A stretch of 36,022 bases of DNA from Haplomitrium mnioides (GCA_049999725.1 JBNGIS010030958.1:1-36022); one strand, 5' to 3'; positions 1-10,721 are shown, counted from the stretch's first letter. Numbers and translations: made by a program. The notes: a model not told the origin generated them from the sequence alone.

Positions 1-2302
1 TCTCTCTCTTCTTCTCTCTTCTTTCTCTTTCTATTCCCTTCTTTCCCCCTTCCCCTTTCTTTGGCTATCGTCTCAACACCAACGTCAATGGAAGGCATGG
101 ATTGAGCAAAGAAAACCAGCGACGTGAGGTGGGATGCGAGCAGGGGTGAATGCGAGCAGGGGTGAATTCGAGCATGGGGTGAAGTAGTTCGTAGTGGAGA
201 GGAACATTAGATCGCGTGCAAGGGAAGTCGCCAGAAATCAAGATTGGAGCAGGAAGAGGATTTTGAAATGGATCAAGCGAGGAGGATTGGAGACAGAGAA
301 CAAGCGAATCGTGAGAACAACGGGCTGGATCGAGCAAGGGATTGCACAGAAGAAAGAACAAAGCTATTGTTCTTACATCAAGGAAAAAACCAAAATTAAA
401 AGGACCAATGAAAAACTAGCTAAACTAAGCTAAGGGATAAATGAAAATATTGACTAAACAAAGAAAAGCAAAACGCTACTCAAAGCTACCTTTCTTTGGC
501 TCAAAGTTAAGAGCCTCTCAAATTAGGAGAGGCTACAATATATGGCCAACCAAGGGAAGACTTTAGAGGGGGATCAACCTTAGATTAGTATTTAAATTAC
601 TTTGTGGAGTTTTTTAGTGCGCTAAAGGTGAGTAGCCTTCGTGTACGGTTTTGATTTTAGTTAGTGACGACTAAAGTTAGGCTATAGTCAACGAACAAAT
701 TCTGGTCAGCAAATGGTCAAGGGGTTTTGCGTGGGGGCTCTATGGGGGGTATAGGCTCCTCGCGAGCTCTTTTTAGTGGATTCACCAAAGAAGGGCATTA
801 CGAGCGAAGAGCAAAGGACATGAGAGAACAAGAGGGAAGGCCATCACGTGAGGAGGATGGGAGGTGTCTTGGGCTGGTTGTGGGACGAAAGGTGGGGTGG
901 ATTTCATTGCTTGGGGCTGGTGCTGGGGTTCTAGAGGTGGGCATATGCAAGTGGACTGGCTTTTGGAGGTGCTGCGACAATCCAGAGAAACTTTCTCAGG
1001 GAACTCAAGTGGGTGGACTTATCTTCAAGTCACATTAGGTGGGAGGTACCAATAGTGTGTTTTCTTTTTCGTATATGTAGAAACTGGTTATCCTGATCCA
1101 AGCTACTCCAGAACACAAGAGCAAGCGGTGGATTAATTTCATGGTGAGTCCGGTGTGCTACTGGGTGTTGATCTTTCCTAAGTAGACACCAATTTGGAGT
1201 TCTTGCTGAGTAGAGCGCGCTATGGCAGTTCTGTCGAGGAATTTGACGGGTGTCTAGGGAGTGGAGTGAGGGCCATCAGCTGGGAGGGCTGTCTTCCAAA
1301 GGTGGAAGTGAAATAAAACCTCTTCCGAGCCTGAGGAAGTAAATTCAGGGCTTCTAGCGATGAAAGTTGAAAACTATCTGACTGTGGGTGTATGCGTGTG
1401 AGTCGGTTGGGAGTGATTGAGTGAATAAGTAGAATTGTTGGGTGTGTTCAGGGCCAGCAGACCTCAGTTGATTTTTGTACATGCTATGATCTATTATTTG
1501 ATTGCATTGAGCTTTTTTAAAGAAGTGTGTTGGTTGTGGGTGTGTGAGTGGGTGTGCGTTACGTTGTGGTTGTAAGTAATTTGCTCAAATCGTAAAACCC
1601 ACTCTAGGGTAGTCTGTAATTACTTCAGCAGAGTGGGACAGGTATCCCAGGGTGTGGTAGAGTGATTCCAAGGCGTGTTAAGAGGAGTTAGGATCAATTT
1701 GGTTTAGGGAAATCAGCCTTAGATTGGTACAAATTGGTGGAAAAAGGAGATAAGCGACCGGTCTTGGAACTGACAATAGTGCTTTTTAAAACTTATTTTT
1801 TGGAAAAAAATAGAAAAAATGAGGAAAATGTCCAAGCAGACTAGAAGTCAATGGAACCAATTTGGAATCATAGCTAAAAAAACCAACAAAACAAAACAAA
1901 ACATTGCATGGATTCGAAGCTCTATTTCCAAGTTCAAGCAAGAAGGAAGCTTTCTTTTGTAGTTGAAAATCCATTTGTGAAAAGGTTCAAGTGGGCGTAT
2001 TTTAGAAGGTTTTAGCAATCGAAAATGTTTTTTTTTTTTTTTTTTTAATTTAGAGAATCATATGCGCAAAGGAGTTATAGGTAAGAATCAAAAAGGGAGT
2101 GGCTTAAGATATTTACCTTATAGTATAAACAAGCAACATCTTTAAGATTTCGACCACAATCTACCAAACAAAAGCTTTTGAGTTCTACAAAAGAGTCTTT
2201 GAGCGGTGTAAAATTTAAGTTATACACAATGTCCATTGTATGTAGAAGATTTAGGGTTGTATATTAGAATTAGTATGAGTGGAAGGCTTGGACTTCCACA
2301 CG
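1..2302. other. Gene-free stretch
   Basis: I see no supportable gene here. It opens with a pyrimidine-rich tract (1-64). A perfect hairpin with 8-bp arms AGCCTCTC / GAGAGGCT and a 7-nt loop lies at 512-534. A run of 19 T lies at 2028-2046. The short open frames (for example 194-433 and 727-1038 on the plus strand) are rich in Arg, Lys, Gly or Trp, show no domain, and look like chance frames. Some may be decayed transposon sequence that I cannot place. Confidence 0.6.
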
Positions 2303-2522
2303 AAAGTCTATGCTCATATAGCAACCCGAGCTAAACATCTAAACACTCCACACCAAAGTCTATGTGCGCATAGACTTCCGAGCTCAACATCTAAACACTC
2401 AACAACAAAGACTATGCTGAGCCTAGGTTTTAAGTTTCGCTATAGAGTCTTTGCGCTTAGAAGATTTTGACTTGCGCATCAAAGTCTATGCGCACATAGG
2501 GTTCAAACTTCAACATCTGAGT
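2303..2522. repeat. Degenerate tandem repeat, 52-bp unit, with CTATG..CATAG palindromes
   Basis: Units begin with AAAGTCTATG at 2303 and 2355, exactly 52 bp apart, and continue through similar GAGCTNAACATCTAAACACT sequence. A third unit begins at 2407 (AAAGACTATG) but is diverged and longer. A fourth begins at 2481 (AAAGTCTATG). Each unit centres on an imperfect palindrome. The best are GTCTATG/CATAGAC at 2358-2375 (4-nt centre) and CTATG/CATAG at 2486-2499. Similar palindromes recur near 15.8 kb and 17.6 kb. Function unknown; probably part of a transposon or a minor satellite. Confidence 0.7.
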
Positions 2523-3035
2523 AAAAATGCATTTAAGGTTCTATTTTTCGCAACGATTTCTATACATACTTCAGATTCTGCTTTCTAATTTTGAATCTAA
2601 AAGTAAAAGGGCACAAACATATACATCTGAGTCAAAGTATGCTAAAGGTTTTAAGTTTTATATCAAAGTCTTTACAAGCACAAGGTTAAGTAGTTAATTT
2701 AGGAAGATGCTTCAGCAATACCAAAATATTTAACTCTTCTAGCAAACAATAAACAAGGAAAGAATATGATTAGATTTTGAATCAAAAAATATTTCACAAA
2801 TCAAATGAAAATAATAATAACATATTTAAGTTTCATTCACAAAGAATAAAAATGAACTTGGAATGTTTTGCACTAAAAAGCTCAAGGTGGTATATAAATT
2901 CAAAAAAATTCCTTGATAACATTTTCAAGTACTTTATAAAATAATAAACTTAAATTGCAATATAAACTGAAAGTATGTACAATAAGGTTTTTAAATGAAT
3001 TTAGTCACTCGTGTCTATAATAGTACAAACATGAT
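2523..3035. other. AT-rich gene-free stretch
   Basis: AT-rich DNA with no recognisable gene. Fragments such as 'catctgagt' and 'aaagtct' echo the preceding tandem repeat, so this may be its decayed continuation or the U3 side of the element A LTR. Confidence 0.5.
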
Positions 3036-3412
3036 GTTGTGCCATTTATAAGAAAATATAGAGGAGTGAAAGAAGTGGTAGGAGGTCACTTTTAGAGTTC
3101 AGATTAGATTACTTGCCTTTGAAGTCACTTTTAGAGTTTTAGTGTTGAAATTAGAAGTGACTTCTAAGTTATTAATTTAGGGTTGAAATTACAAGTGATT
3201 TGTAAGTGAAGAAAGAGGATGACACCCTCTTCTCTTGTATAAATAGAAGGGCTTCATAGCCCCACTCCACATTCTGGAGTTCTTCTCGAATCACTTGGGT
3301 TCTTTAGTTGCTTAGGTTTTGCTTGCTTTATTGGCATTTGGTTAAAAGAACTCTATTAGAGTTCACTTTGAGTTCTTACTCATTTGGATTTTGTCCTTGA
3401 GTTTTTTTATGT
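3036..3412 (+). repeat. Element A 5' LTR, U3 to U5 (left edge uncertain)
   Basis: It sits directly upstream of a primer-binding site and holds a TATA box, as expected of an LTR. The U3 part has a direct repeat (GTCACTTTTAGAGTT at about 3085 and 3125) with a related inverted copy near 3150, which could be an old enhancer. With no second LTR in the window, the 5' boundary is a guess near TGTGCC. Confidence 0.5.
3238..3245 (+). promoter_or_regulatory. TATA box of the element A LTR promoter
   Basis: TATAAATA lies in a context typical of plant LTR promoters, about 170 bp upstream of the primer-binding site, so transcription would start near 3270. This is a sequence match only. Confidence 0.6.
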
Positions 3413-3424
3413 TGGTATCAAAGG
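3413..3424 (+). other. Primer-binding site, initiator Met-tRNA type
   Basis: TGGTATCAAAGG matches the plant initiator Met-tRNA primer-binding consensus TGGTATCAGAGC at 9 of 12 positions. It marks the inner edge of the 5' LTR and comes about 30 bp before the gag start. Confidence 0.65.
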
Positions 3425-3452
3425 TACAGTTTTTTTTTTTGTGGTGAGTTAT

Positions 3453-4075
3453 ATGGAAAAATCAAGAGGCGGTGGGTCAAGCAATAAAACAACAACTTGA
3501 ACATCTTTCATGCCTTTTGGAAGAAAGGATAAAAGAAAGAGCAACTTTTTGAGAAGAAGAGAGTTATGGCCAATTTCCAACTCCAAAAGCATATGCTGGG
3601 AGGTGGTTTATGGTGGATCTGAAGACTTTATATTTGATTGTAGGCAATATTTTGAAGCTACAAACATTAGAAGAGATGGTCAACGAATTCAATTTGCGCA
3701 ATTCAATTGGAAGGAGTTGGAAAGACTTGGTAAAGATATCAAATAAAACAAGCACAATGTGGATTTGTTGCTCCTATTGTTTCTTGGTGTGAATTCAAAG
3801 AAACGGTGATTTCAAGATTTAGGGTTGTAAATGTTTCAAAATTAGCAAGAGATTGATTGGCCAAATTGAAGCAACTTGGTACTATGAGAAGCTATGCTAC
3901 ACATTTTCAAGATATAATTATGCAAATTCTTGATAAGAGAAGAAGAAGCACTAACCCGCTTTGTTCGGGGATTGAAACCTCGCACAAGAATGGAGGTTAC
4001 AAAAAGAGAGTCTACTCAATTAGAAGAAAGCAATGCGTATGGCAGAGCGGCATGACTCATTACTTATTATTATAA
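3453..4075 (+). pseudogene. gag: Element A gag relic
   Basis: Gag forms the virus-like particle in which reverse transcription occurs. The frame opens at ATG 3453 (MEKSRGGGSSNK) and has a stop after about 15 codons. It resumes to 3746 with DFIFDCRQYFEATN, the start of a retrotransposon Gag domain. After a frameshift, the stretch around 3787-3945 reads EFKETVISRFRVVNVSKLAR and then LGTMRSYATHFQDIIMQI, the most conserved part of plant Ty3/gypsy Gag. A third frame around 3945-4020 gives ALTRFVRGLKPRTRMEV. At least two frameshifts and two stops make it inactive. No zinc knuckle is visible. Confidence 0.8.
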
Positions 4076-4079
4076 AAGC

Positions 4080-4427
4080 TTGATTACGTCATCAACCATT
4101 CAAACAACATACTCAAAACTTTTCAAACTTGGAATTAAAGTTTTGACAAGGATTCAAGGTACTTTGTTCCATCTTGATGGTATGATTGAGAAGCACTCTT
4201 GTAGAATGTTGGTGGATAGTAGAAGTTTTGAAACTTTTATGTCGCTACGTTTTGCTAAGATAATCAAAGCAAAATTTAGGCCTATTAAGGGGAGTGTTGT
4301 GACTATGGTTGATAGCCAAAAACATGACGTGTTTTGGTTTCAAAAGCTATTCCTTCTAAGGCTTGGAAAGAGTATGTGGAATCCATGCAATTTGTTATTG
4401 CACCTGTATAATATGACATCATTTTAG
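4080..4427 (+). pseudogene. Element A retropepsin-like protease relic
   Basis: This is the aspartic protease that would process the Gag-Pol polyprotein. The frame shows EKHSCRMLVDSRSFETFMSL. Family members carry DSGA or DTGA at this place, and here it reads DSRS, so the catalytic loop Gly is lost although the Asp is kept. Downstream residues (RFAKIIKAKF) follow the family pattern. It is linked to RT by degraded sequence at 4428-4584. Confidence 0.7.
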
Positions 4428-4584
4428 GGTTTCTTTGGCTTGAAGATCGATTCTCTCAATTTGATTGGGTAAAACAAAGATTCAAGCTTCCTTACAAGGT
4501 AAGAAATTTCTTTTGAGGTGTTTGACACCGCTAGTGAAGAAGCCTCAATTGGTTTAGCATGTTAGTTCAGTAGAGCAAGAGTTG

Positions 4585-5679
4585 TACATCTTTGTTGTTT
4601 GGATCAAGCCCATCATAGACTTGAGTAAAGAGGGAGGAAAATGTGCACCTACCTCAATGATAGATGATATTTTGAAAGAGTTTGCTGATATGTTTCTGGA
4701 GGATTTGTCAAAGGGGTTACCAGACAATTGAGGAATCCATTTTCTGATTGAGTTGATACTAGAAAATACTCCTTGTAATCAACCTATATATGGGTTATCA
4801 CCACAAGAATTAGAAGAGCTTTGAAAGATATTGACAAATCTTCTTGGGAAGGATTTTATTCAACATAGTACTTTGCATTGGGGGGCTCTGGTATTCTTTG
4901 TACCAAAGAAAGATCGTGGATTTTGCCTTTGTATTGATTATCAAGGATTGAACAATCAAACAGTGAAGAATGCCTATCTTCTACCTTGTATTGATGATTT
5001 GTTGGATCAATTAAGTGGTGCGTGATTCTTTTCTAAGTTGGATCTTTGAAGTGGCTATTGGCAAATTCCTATCAAGCCAAGTGATGTACCAAAGATAGTT
5101 TTTTGCATAAGGTATGGTCATTTTGAGTAGAAGGTTCTTACATTTGGTCTTTCTAATGCTCCGATGATATTCATGGATGAAATGCATCGAGTTTTTTATG
5201 GGTTGTTGAATAAGCCAGTGTTGGTGTTTTTGGACGATATCCTTATCTTTAGTAAAAGTAAATTTGAGCATCGTACTCATCTCAAAGAAGTATTACAAAG
5301 ACTATGCAATTGGAAGTTTTATTGCAAGAAGTCTAAGTGTGAATTTTGGAAGCAAGAGGTCAGTGACTTATCTAGGGCATAAAGTGTTTGCATATGGCAT
5401 CAAGATGGAGGAAGACAAAATTAAGGCTATTGCAGAGTGGCCAACACCAAAAGATGCAAAGAATAATCAAGCTTTCAATGGGTTAGCAAGTTTTATCAAA
5501 GATTCATCCATTACTATGCTCATATTACTCCACCGCTTACGGATCTGCTAGGTAAAGAGGTATAGTTTCAATGGACAACCTAGGAGCAAGAGGCATTTCA
5601 ACAACTCAAGGATACAGTGTCTTCTCATCCAATTTTACAACCACATAACCCAAAGGCAAGTTGTATAGTTGATTTTGAT
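4585..5679 (+). pseudogene. pol: Element A RT and partial RNase H relic
   Basis: Ty3/gypsy RT. Recognisable blocks: KEFADMF before the fingers (about 4675), [19 protein letters not shown] (about 4890-4945), LDQLSGA, then a stop, SGYWQIPI (about 5051), LTFGLSNAP, and VLVFLDDILIF with the catalytic LDD intact at 5230-5238. A frameshift near 5360 moves the reading to another frame: SVTYLGHKV, EWPTPKDAKNNQAF. The RNase H start follows with further stops (EAFQQLKDTV, SHPILQPHNPKAS). The element breaks off at about 5679 inside the RNase H entry. At least four stops and one frameshift are present. Confidence 0.85.
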
Positions 5680-6043
5680 TTGATTTAATTGCAGCTAGAG
5701 TGGTTTTTTTGAATTGGTTTTTTTCAGTGAGAAGAAAATCAAAAGACATATTCATGATTTGTGTTACATCAAGTACATCAATATATAACTTGGATTTACG
5801 TTTCCCTTTTGTTGTTGCTATTTTTTCTAGAGAGTATTGTCTAGAAAATACATCCTCAACCTCACAAGCAAACCAATGAACAAGTACTCGTTTTGGGTTG
5901 GGAGGATCTTCCTCATCAAATGACAAAACTTTGAGAACTTTGGCAATCCAAAACAGCCTTCTCTTTGGATCGAGTGATGCAACAACACAAATAAACATTT
6001 TGGCTTTCATCTCATGTAGGTTGTTGAATTTATGCCCTATCAC
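5606..6043 (-). pseudogene. Minus-strand fragment with an FWIAKV...VLVHWF domain, possibly the end of another mobile element
   Basis: The longest clean minus-strand frame of this stretch (145 codons). Its upstream two thirds reads ASLDPKRRLFWIAKVLKVL, then KRVLVHWFACEVEDVFSRQY and a charged tail. The pattern (FWIAKV, basic linker, V.VHW, aromatic S..Y) recalls the small BAH- or Tudor-like beta-barrel module found in many plant transposon-derived proteins. I assign this by pattern only. Codons from about 5680 down to 5606 overlap the RNase H relic of element A on the other strand, so the true fragment is probably 5680-6043. It ends next to the truncated LTR at 6058. Partial, function not assigned. 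Confidence 0.4.
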
Positions 6044-6057
6044 AACAATCGATATAG

Positions 6058-6338
6058 TTTACTATTTTTAGACATTTTGAGTTTTTTTGTCTTTTTGTGT
6101 CTTAGTATAGAAGGCCATATACTCTCATCGAAAGGTTATCTTTCGATGTCAACTTGTTGTATGAACCAAGAGGAGAGCTGAGGTATCGCAGTTCTTGGAG
6201 AAGCATGGATTTTTTGTGAGCAAAGATGCGCTGGTTCTGATATCAAAAGATCAACACAACACACACTTTGGAATTTCTTCGAGAAGATGTCACTCGAAGA
6301 AAAGTACATCAAAAGATTTGTGATATTTTTGTTATCCA
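6058..6338 (+). repeat. Element B 5' LTR, U3 side truncated
   Basis: It aligns with 13820-14063 at about 90% by eye: shared blocks include CATTTTGAG, AGTATA.AAGGCCAT, GCTGG.TATCGCAG-like sequence and a long identical run around GATCAACACAACACACACTT. The left edge is cut at about 6058, where the minus-strand fragment begins. The right edge ATCCA at 6338 precedes TGGTATC. The last ~33 bp (6306-6338) have no counterpart in the 3' copy. Confidence 0.75.
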
Positions 6339-6404
6339 TGGTATCTTGGACTGCGATTGAGAAATTTGGTCAGAAAATTGGAAGCATCCATGGTATCTCA
6401 GAGT
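6339..6404 (+). other. Primer-binding site region, initiator Met-tRNA type, duplicated
   Basis: ATCCATGGTATCT occurs twice, at 6334-6346 and 6387-6398. The second continues as TGGTATCTCAGAGT, which equals the plant initiator Met-tRNA consensus TGGTATCAGAGC with a 2-nt insertion and one change. One copy is probably the original site, the other a local duplication. Confidence 0.5.
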
Positions 6405-9116
6405 GATGAAAGTTTTGTGGAAGAAATTTTACTGAAGATTGTGATTTGTGCCAATCGTAGAAATTTCTGATGGTTGGTGTGAAGAGTGGTTTGATGGTGC
6501 AGAGAATCTCCTCATTGGGAGATTGCTGTTTTGTTTGAGCAATTTCTGTGCAGATTTTTGTCAAAGTCAAGTTGCAGAAATTGCAGAGAACTCAGATTTT
6601 GTAGAAAAAATTGTTGAGAAGAAACTTTTGTGGACCCGTGACGACAATTTGTTGCTAACATCTTCAAAGGCAATTGTTTGAAGAAGTCAAATCGTCAAAA
6701 GGCTGCGAGTGTCGAGAAACCCAGTTTCAAAGATTTTTGCTGATGTCCTTTGTTGCTCAGGTTTTCGTCAAAGGGTTTGCAACAAAGAGAGAAATTGTCA
6801 AGGGTTGTAAGAATAAATTTTTTGAGCCTTTCTCTTCACCGAGTTGCTCAAATTTTGTTGGGGCAAGCAGCAATCAACATCAGAGTTCGTTGAGGGCTGA
6901 ATTTCATTGAGGAGTCTTTGTGTGCAGGGTTTTGTCAAGCCGTTTAGATTTTTTCGTTAAAGTGCAGCATCAGAAACACATTGGGCTGTAGCGTCGAACA
7001 GAGGTGTCAACATCAAGCAAAAGCAACCATTGATGTAGATGGTGCTCTGATTGTTCGTCAAAGTCAAGTTGTCGAAGGATTTTGTTGAGCAAAGAAGTAG
7101 AATCGCATGGTAGTGCTGGAAAATGATGTGGTGTATGAAGTTATGAGGCGGGTCGATCTTATTACTCTTGCTACTGCAACATGTGTAAGCTATGGTTTTC
7201 ATTCTTTGTCTAAGGATAAAACATTACGGGAGAATAATGTGCGTCACGATGGCCATCGACTCCAGACCCTGAAGTGAAAGCCATGATTACTTCTTTTAGA
7301 GGTCTTAAAAAAATGTTCTCTAAGTGCTTTCCACTCATAATTAACAAGCAATAGCATGTAGAGAAGGATGGGGAAATGTTTGCTCGCAGGGTTGTGACAA
7401 GGAGTCACATTGAGCTGGAGAATCATAGCTCATGTGGAGGTGAGTCTTATTGAAACAAAGGTTGCAGAAGCTTGGGATAGGAATTGTCCAAGTGTGCATT
7501 TCAAGGTATGTTAAGAGATCTATGACACTGCTAAGAAAGCATGAGCTCATTGGTGAATGGAGTACAACATTTGTGTAGAGCAATTGGCTGAAAAAGCAAA
7601 ACTTGCAAAATTTGCAACATTTCTTGCAGTCATATGGTTCACAAATCTGTCAATGGAAGTGCAGTGAGTTGATAGAGTCCTCTTAAAACCCATTTAGCCC
7701 ACAATGAATTGTGGAACAACAGTGGAGGCAGTTCTTCTTAGATCCTTTTAACTAGTGGGATCACAAGTCAGATAAAGAAAGCTCTACGTACTCAAATTTC
7801 AAGAATAAAGAGACATGGGTAGCACTATGGATCAATGGAAAGAGCAATCCTCTAGGTAAAAGCAGAGGTAGCTGCTCTGGAAATCTGTAAAGGAAGAAAT
7901 CCGCAAGGCCTAGTTGAAGAAGAAATTCATAGAAGCAAAACATGCTTTAGAGATTCTTCCTTGAGCAACATTTTCTGTTGTTGCTATAGGAGGTCAGCAA
8001 GCTGCATGGTCGACACTCCAATAGAGGACTTGATTCAAGAAAAGAATCTCTGAAATGTTATTGTAGCAGATTGTCGAGGAGGGGAAAACCTGATTACATG
8101 TTAATGGCACACTTTTGGATTGAAATCATTGGGTTGTGAAAATTTGTTGGTATTTAATGGTTCATCTTGGAACAAAGTATTTGATTTCTCTTGCAAAGTA
8201 TGAGCATCATTCCTAAAGGAGGAACAACTACAGAAGGCTCTACAAATTTCTGACCAAGAAGGTCGTTGGCATTTGTTTAAGATAGTTTGCTGAAGAACCC
8301 ACATAGCAGAATTGAAAGAGTCCTCAGGTCGAATCAAGGAAGGCTCCAATCTACTGAAGAAGAAATTGCAGAAGGATTCTCTGGGATGACAATTCGATAC
8401 TGAGCACAGAATTTGATATCTTTGTTGAGTAGTACAAGAAATTGATCTTGTGAAGAGGATTTGTTCAAGCAGGTCTGTTTTGTTGTGGAGGAAGTCCCTT
8501 GATTGGAGTAATAGAGTGATATTGGATCAGTAAAAAAAGCCCTCTGATCTAAAAAGGTTGAATCCTCTGATCTAAGCTGAAGAGAAACCTATTTTGGTCT
8601 GAGGATGAGGTAATTATAAATGAAAAGAGGTACCTTTGGTGGTAGGTGCTCAAACTCTAGAACTATTGTAGGCAACTCTGTGGGACAATATATTCTAAAA
8701 TGATGCTTGGAGAGACGAGATTTGCTCTATTTGAAGAGACAACCTTCCTCCAAACAGAGAGAGTGACATACTCTGCTCCAAGGTAAGAATGCAGATTTGA
8801 CAAAGAAAAAAGGACAGAGGGAAATCAAAGCGACGCTCTATATTTGTGGTCAGCACACTACACAGTGGATACTCTATTTTGGCGCAAATCCAGAAAAAAT
8901 CTGTTGAGAAGAAAGTTGCATACCAGAATTTTAGAATCACGGACAATAGTAAGTTGTTTGGGGCTGATAGAAGAGCCCTATTTGCAGGTGGTGGTTCAGA
9001 AGAGACCCGCTGCCAAATCTGTTTGCAACATAGCGTAGGGGTATTTGAAACAATCAGAGTTTAAAACAGAATTTTTGGAAAAATAAAATAACAACAACAA
9101 TGATAATAATAATAGC

Positions 9117-9165
<49 letters not shown>

Positions 9166-9175
9166 NNNNNNNNNN

Positions 9176-9222
<47 letters not shown>

Positions 9223-9702
9223 TTCTGAATTCAAAGAAGTTGAACCAAACCCTCTGCTGAGCGGTGCAAGGGTGGCAAGAGTCCACCAGCATGCTCCCAG
9301 GGAGCACGCTATCTGGAAGCCTAGATTTTTGCTGTAGAAAAGTAGGAAAATCTGAAGACTTGTTTGCAGAAAACCAAAAATCAGTCTACAATACTCTAGA
9401 GTTGAGCAACAACATTTTGTTTTGAGTTGTCAAATTTTGTTTCTAGGTTGAGAAGAAGACCAATCAACTAGAACTGGCAAGCAAGATGTACCCTGTTCAG
9501 AGGAGAAGGAAGGGTCACTTGTGCTGATTTGCGCATTTTAGCCGACTTGTGAGCAAGTGGCTAAGTGGCAATAGTACAACTTGTGAGATGTGAGTAAGTT
9601 CAGTTGAGCAGAGGTCAACATGGAGCAAGAGGGTACAAGGTTGTGGTATGGCATCACTCGTAGTAGCATCCAGTTTTGACCTACAGTAAGACGACTAAAT
9701 AG
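6405..9702 (+). other. Element B leader of about 3.3 kb, no gene recognised
   Basis: Between primer site and gag I find only short frames with no domain. The sequence is mildly self-similar: GTCAAAGTCAAGTTG occurs at about 6559 and 7057, and variants of TTTTGTTGAGCAAAG, CGTCAAAGG and AAATTGCAGA recur, so part of it may be a decayed repetitive leader. CCTCTGATCTAA occurs twice near 8540 and 8565. A TAA microsatellite sits at 9091-9223. Long untranslated leaders are common in large plant gypsy elements; whether this one also hides inserted DNA cannot be told without an intact relative. Confidence 0.5.
9091..9223. repeat. TAA trinucleotide microsatellite with a 10-N gap
   Basis: ACAACAACAA followed by near-perfect (TAA)n up to 9223. 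It is interrupted by ten N at 9166-9175, so true length is unknown. The poly-Leu frame on the opposite strand here is an artefact of the repeat. Confidence 0.95.
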
Positions 9703-10567
9703 TTGGTAAGTGACCGTACATCAGACAAAGAAGAGGCAACTCTTCCTATCACTAAGGTACATTCCCCGTTGTCTTGGGATATGGATGTGATGTATGAGGC
9801 CACAAAAGAGCCAAGGAGGTTCTCTGGTGCAGTAGGCACCATTGATCTGGATGATTTCATCCAAGAGTTTGACACTTGGTGTGATATGCAAACATTGCAG
9901 AATTCTGCTCTCTTTACACCTTTCATGGCATGGAAAGGTTTGCCTAAGCACTTGGAAAGGCTGCATATGAATGATTTCCATGAATTCAGACGGGCTCATT
10001 TGACTGAGATTGAGGAGTGGAGACAGTATTGGTCACCTAATTATGTCTCCATCACCTATGGTAGAAGGGCAAGTGCCCATTACCCTGCGACCTATACAAC
10101 ATACTCCAGTGGCACTAGCCATAGCATTGGTGCTTCAAGGGCAAGAGGAGTTTTTAGTACACCTGTTCTAGTCAGTGCAACAAAGAGTGGAGGGGTTCCA
10201 ATGTTTAACCCTGTGGTTGAGTTTTTTGAGCTTCTCAAGCAGAATTACCAAGGCGTGAGGACGGACAAGCTGAAGAGTCTTCAAAAGTTTCAGTGCAAGA
10301 CTGGAGAGAGCTTGAGGGAAGCTTACACCAAGATGAGAAGGCTCATCAACGTCACGAAGGGAGTGACAAAGGCTCAGGCTGTACAGTTTTGGTATTCCAT
10401 CTTTGATAGAGATTTGAGGAGGAGAGTGAGAGATGCCACCCTTCTTAGGGATTTTGATCCCACTCTTGCCATTGTGTTTACACTGTCATAGCGTATAGAG
10501 CTTAACCTAGTGAATGAGCCTGTAGGATTTCAGAAGGAAGCGCCAAAATCTGCATCTCCAGCCACCT
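9703..10567 (+). pseudogene. gag: Element B Gag relic
   Basis: The particle-forming protein of element B. The frame is open for 262 codons from a TTG just after a stop (the true start is lost or upstream) to a TAG at 10489, then continues in frame (RIELNLVNEPV) to about 10567. Blocks: PRRFSGAVGTIDLDDFIQEF (about 9811-9870), WKGLPKHLERL, and FNPVVEFFELLKQNYQGV (about 10207-10260). Then SLREAYTKMRRLI and AVQFWYSIFDRDLRRRVRD follow, which is the C-terminal Gag domain where Gag normally reads F....L..NYQG..R......L. It is the best preserved frame of the element, with one in-frame stop near its end. Confidence 0.8.
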
Positions 10568-10721
10568 CTACATCATAATCTGCACCATAAAAGGGCTAGA
10601 AGGTTGGAGGACAGTCATCTTTGCCATCTTATATAGGTTAGCAGCCCGGTTGTTAGACTTATGGTGGAGATCATATGCAGAGGCTATGTACAAAGTCAAA
10701 GAAGCCACGAGCAGCGCATTC

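Larger units (their letters stand above)
3036..5679 (+). mobile_element. Element A: decayed chromovirus-like Ty3/gypsy retrotransposon, 3'-truncated
   Basis: The order is LTR end, primer-binding site, gag, protease, RT, start of RNase H, which is the Ty3/gypsy order, all on the plus strand. The frame is broken many times. The element stops at about 5679, where unrelated sequence carrying a minus-strand reading frame begins. No integrase and no 3' LTR remain. The RT wording (VLVFLDDILIF, EWPTPK) is of the common plant chromovirus type. The 5' edge is uncertain because the partner LTR is missing. Confidence 0.8.

Noticed and set aside
194-433. 79-codon plus-strand frame rich in Arg, Lys and Glu
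   Set aside because: No domain, no promoter or ATG context, composition follows purine-rich DNA.
8996-9307. Minus-strand frame with a long Leu run
   Set aside because: Artefact of the TAA microsatellite read as TTA codons.
9703-10491. Possible host gene, because it is the longest open frame
   Set aside because: Gag motifs (NYQGV, SLREAYTKMRRL), a following zinc knuckle and protease, and flanking LTRs show it is retroelement Gag.
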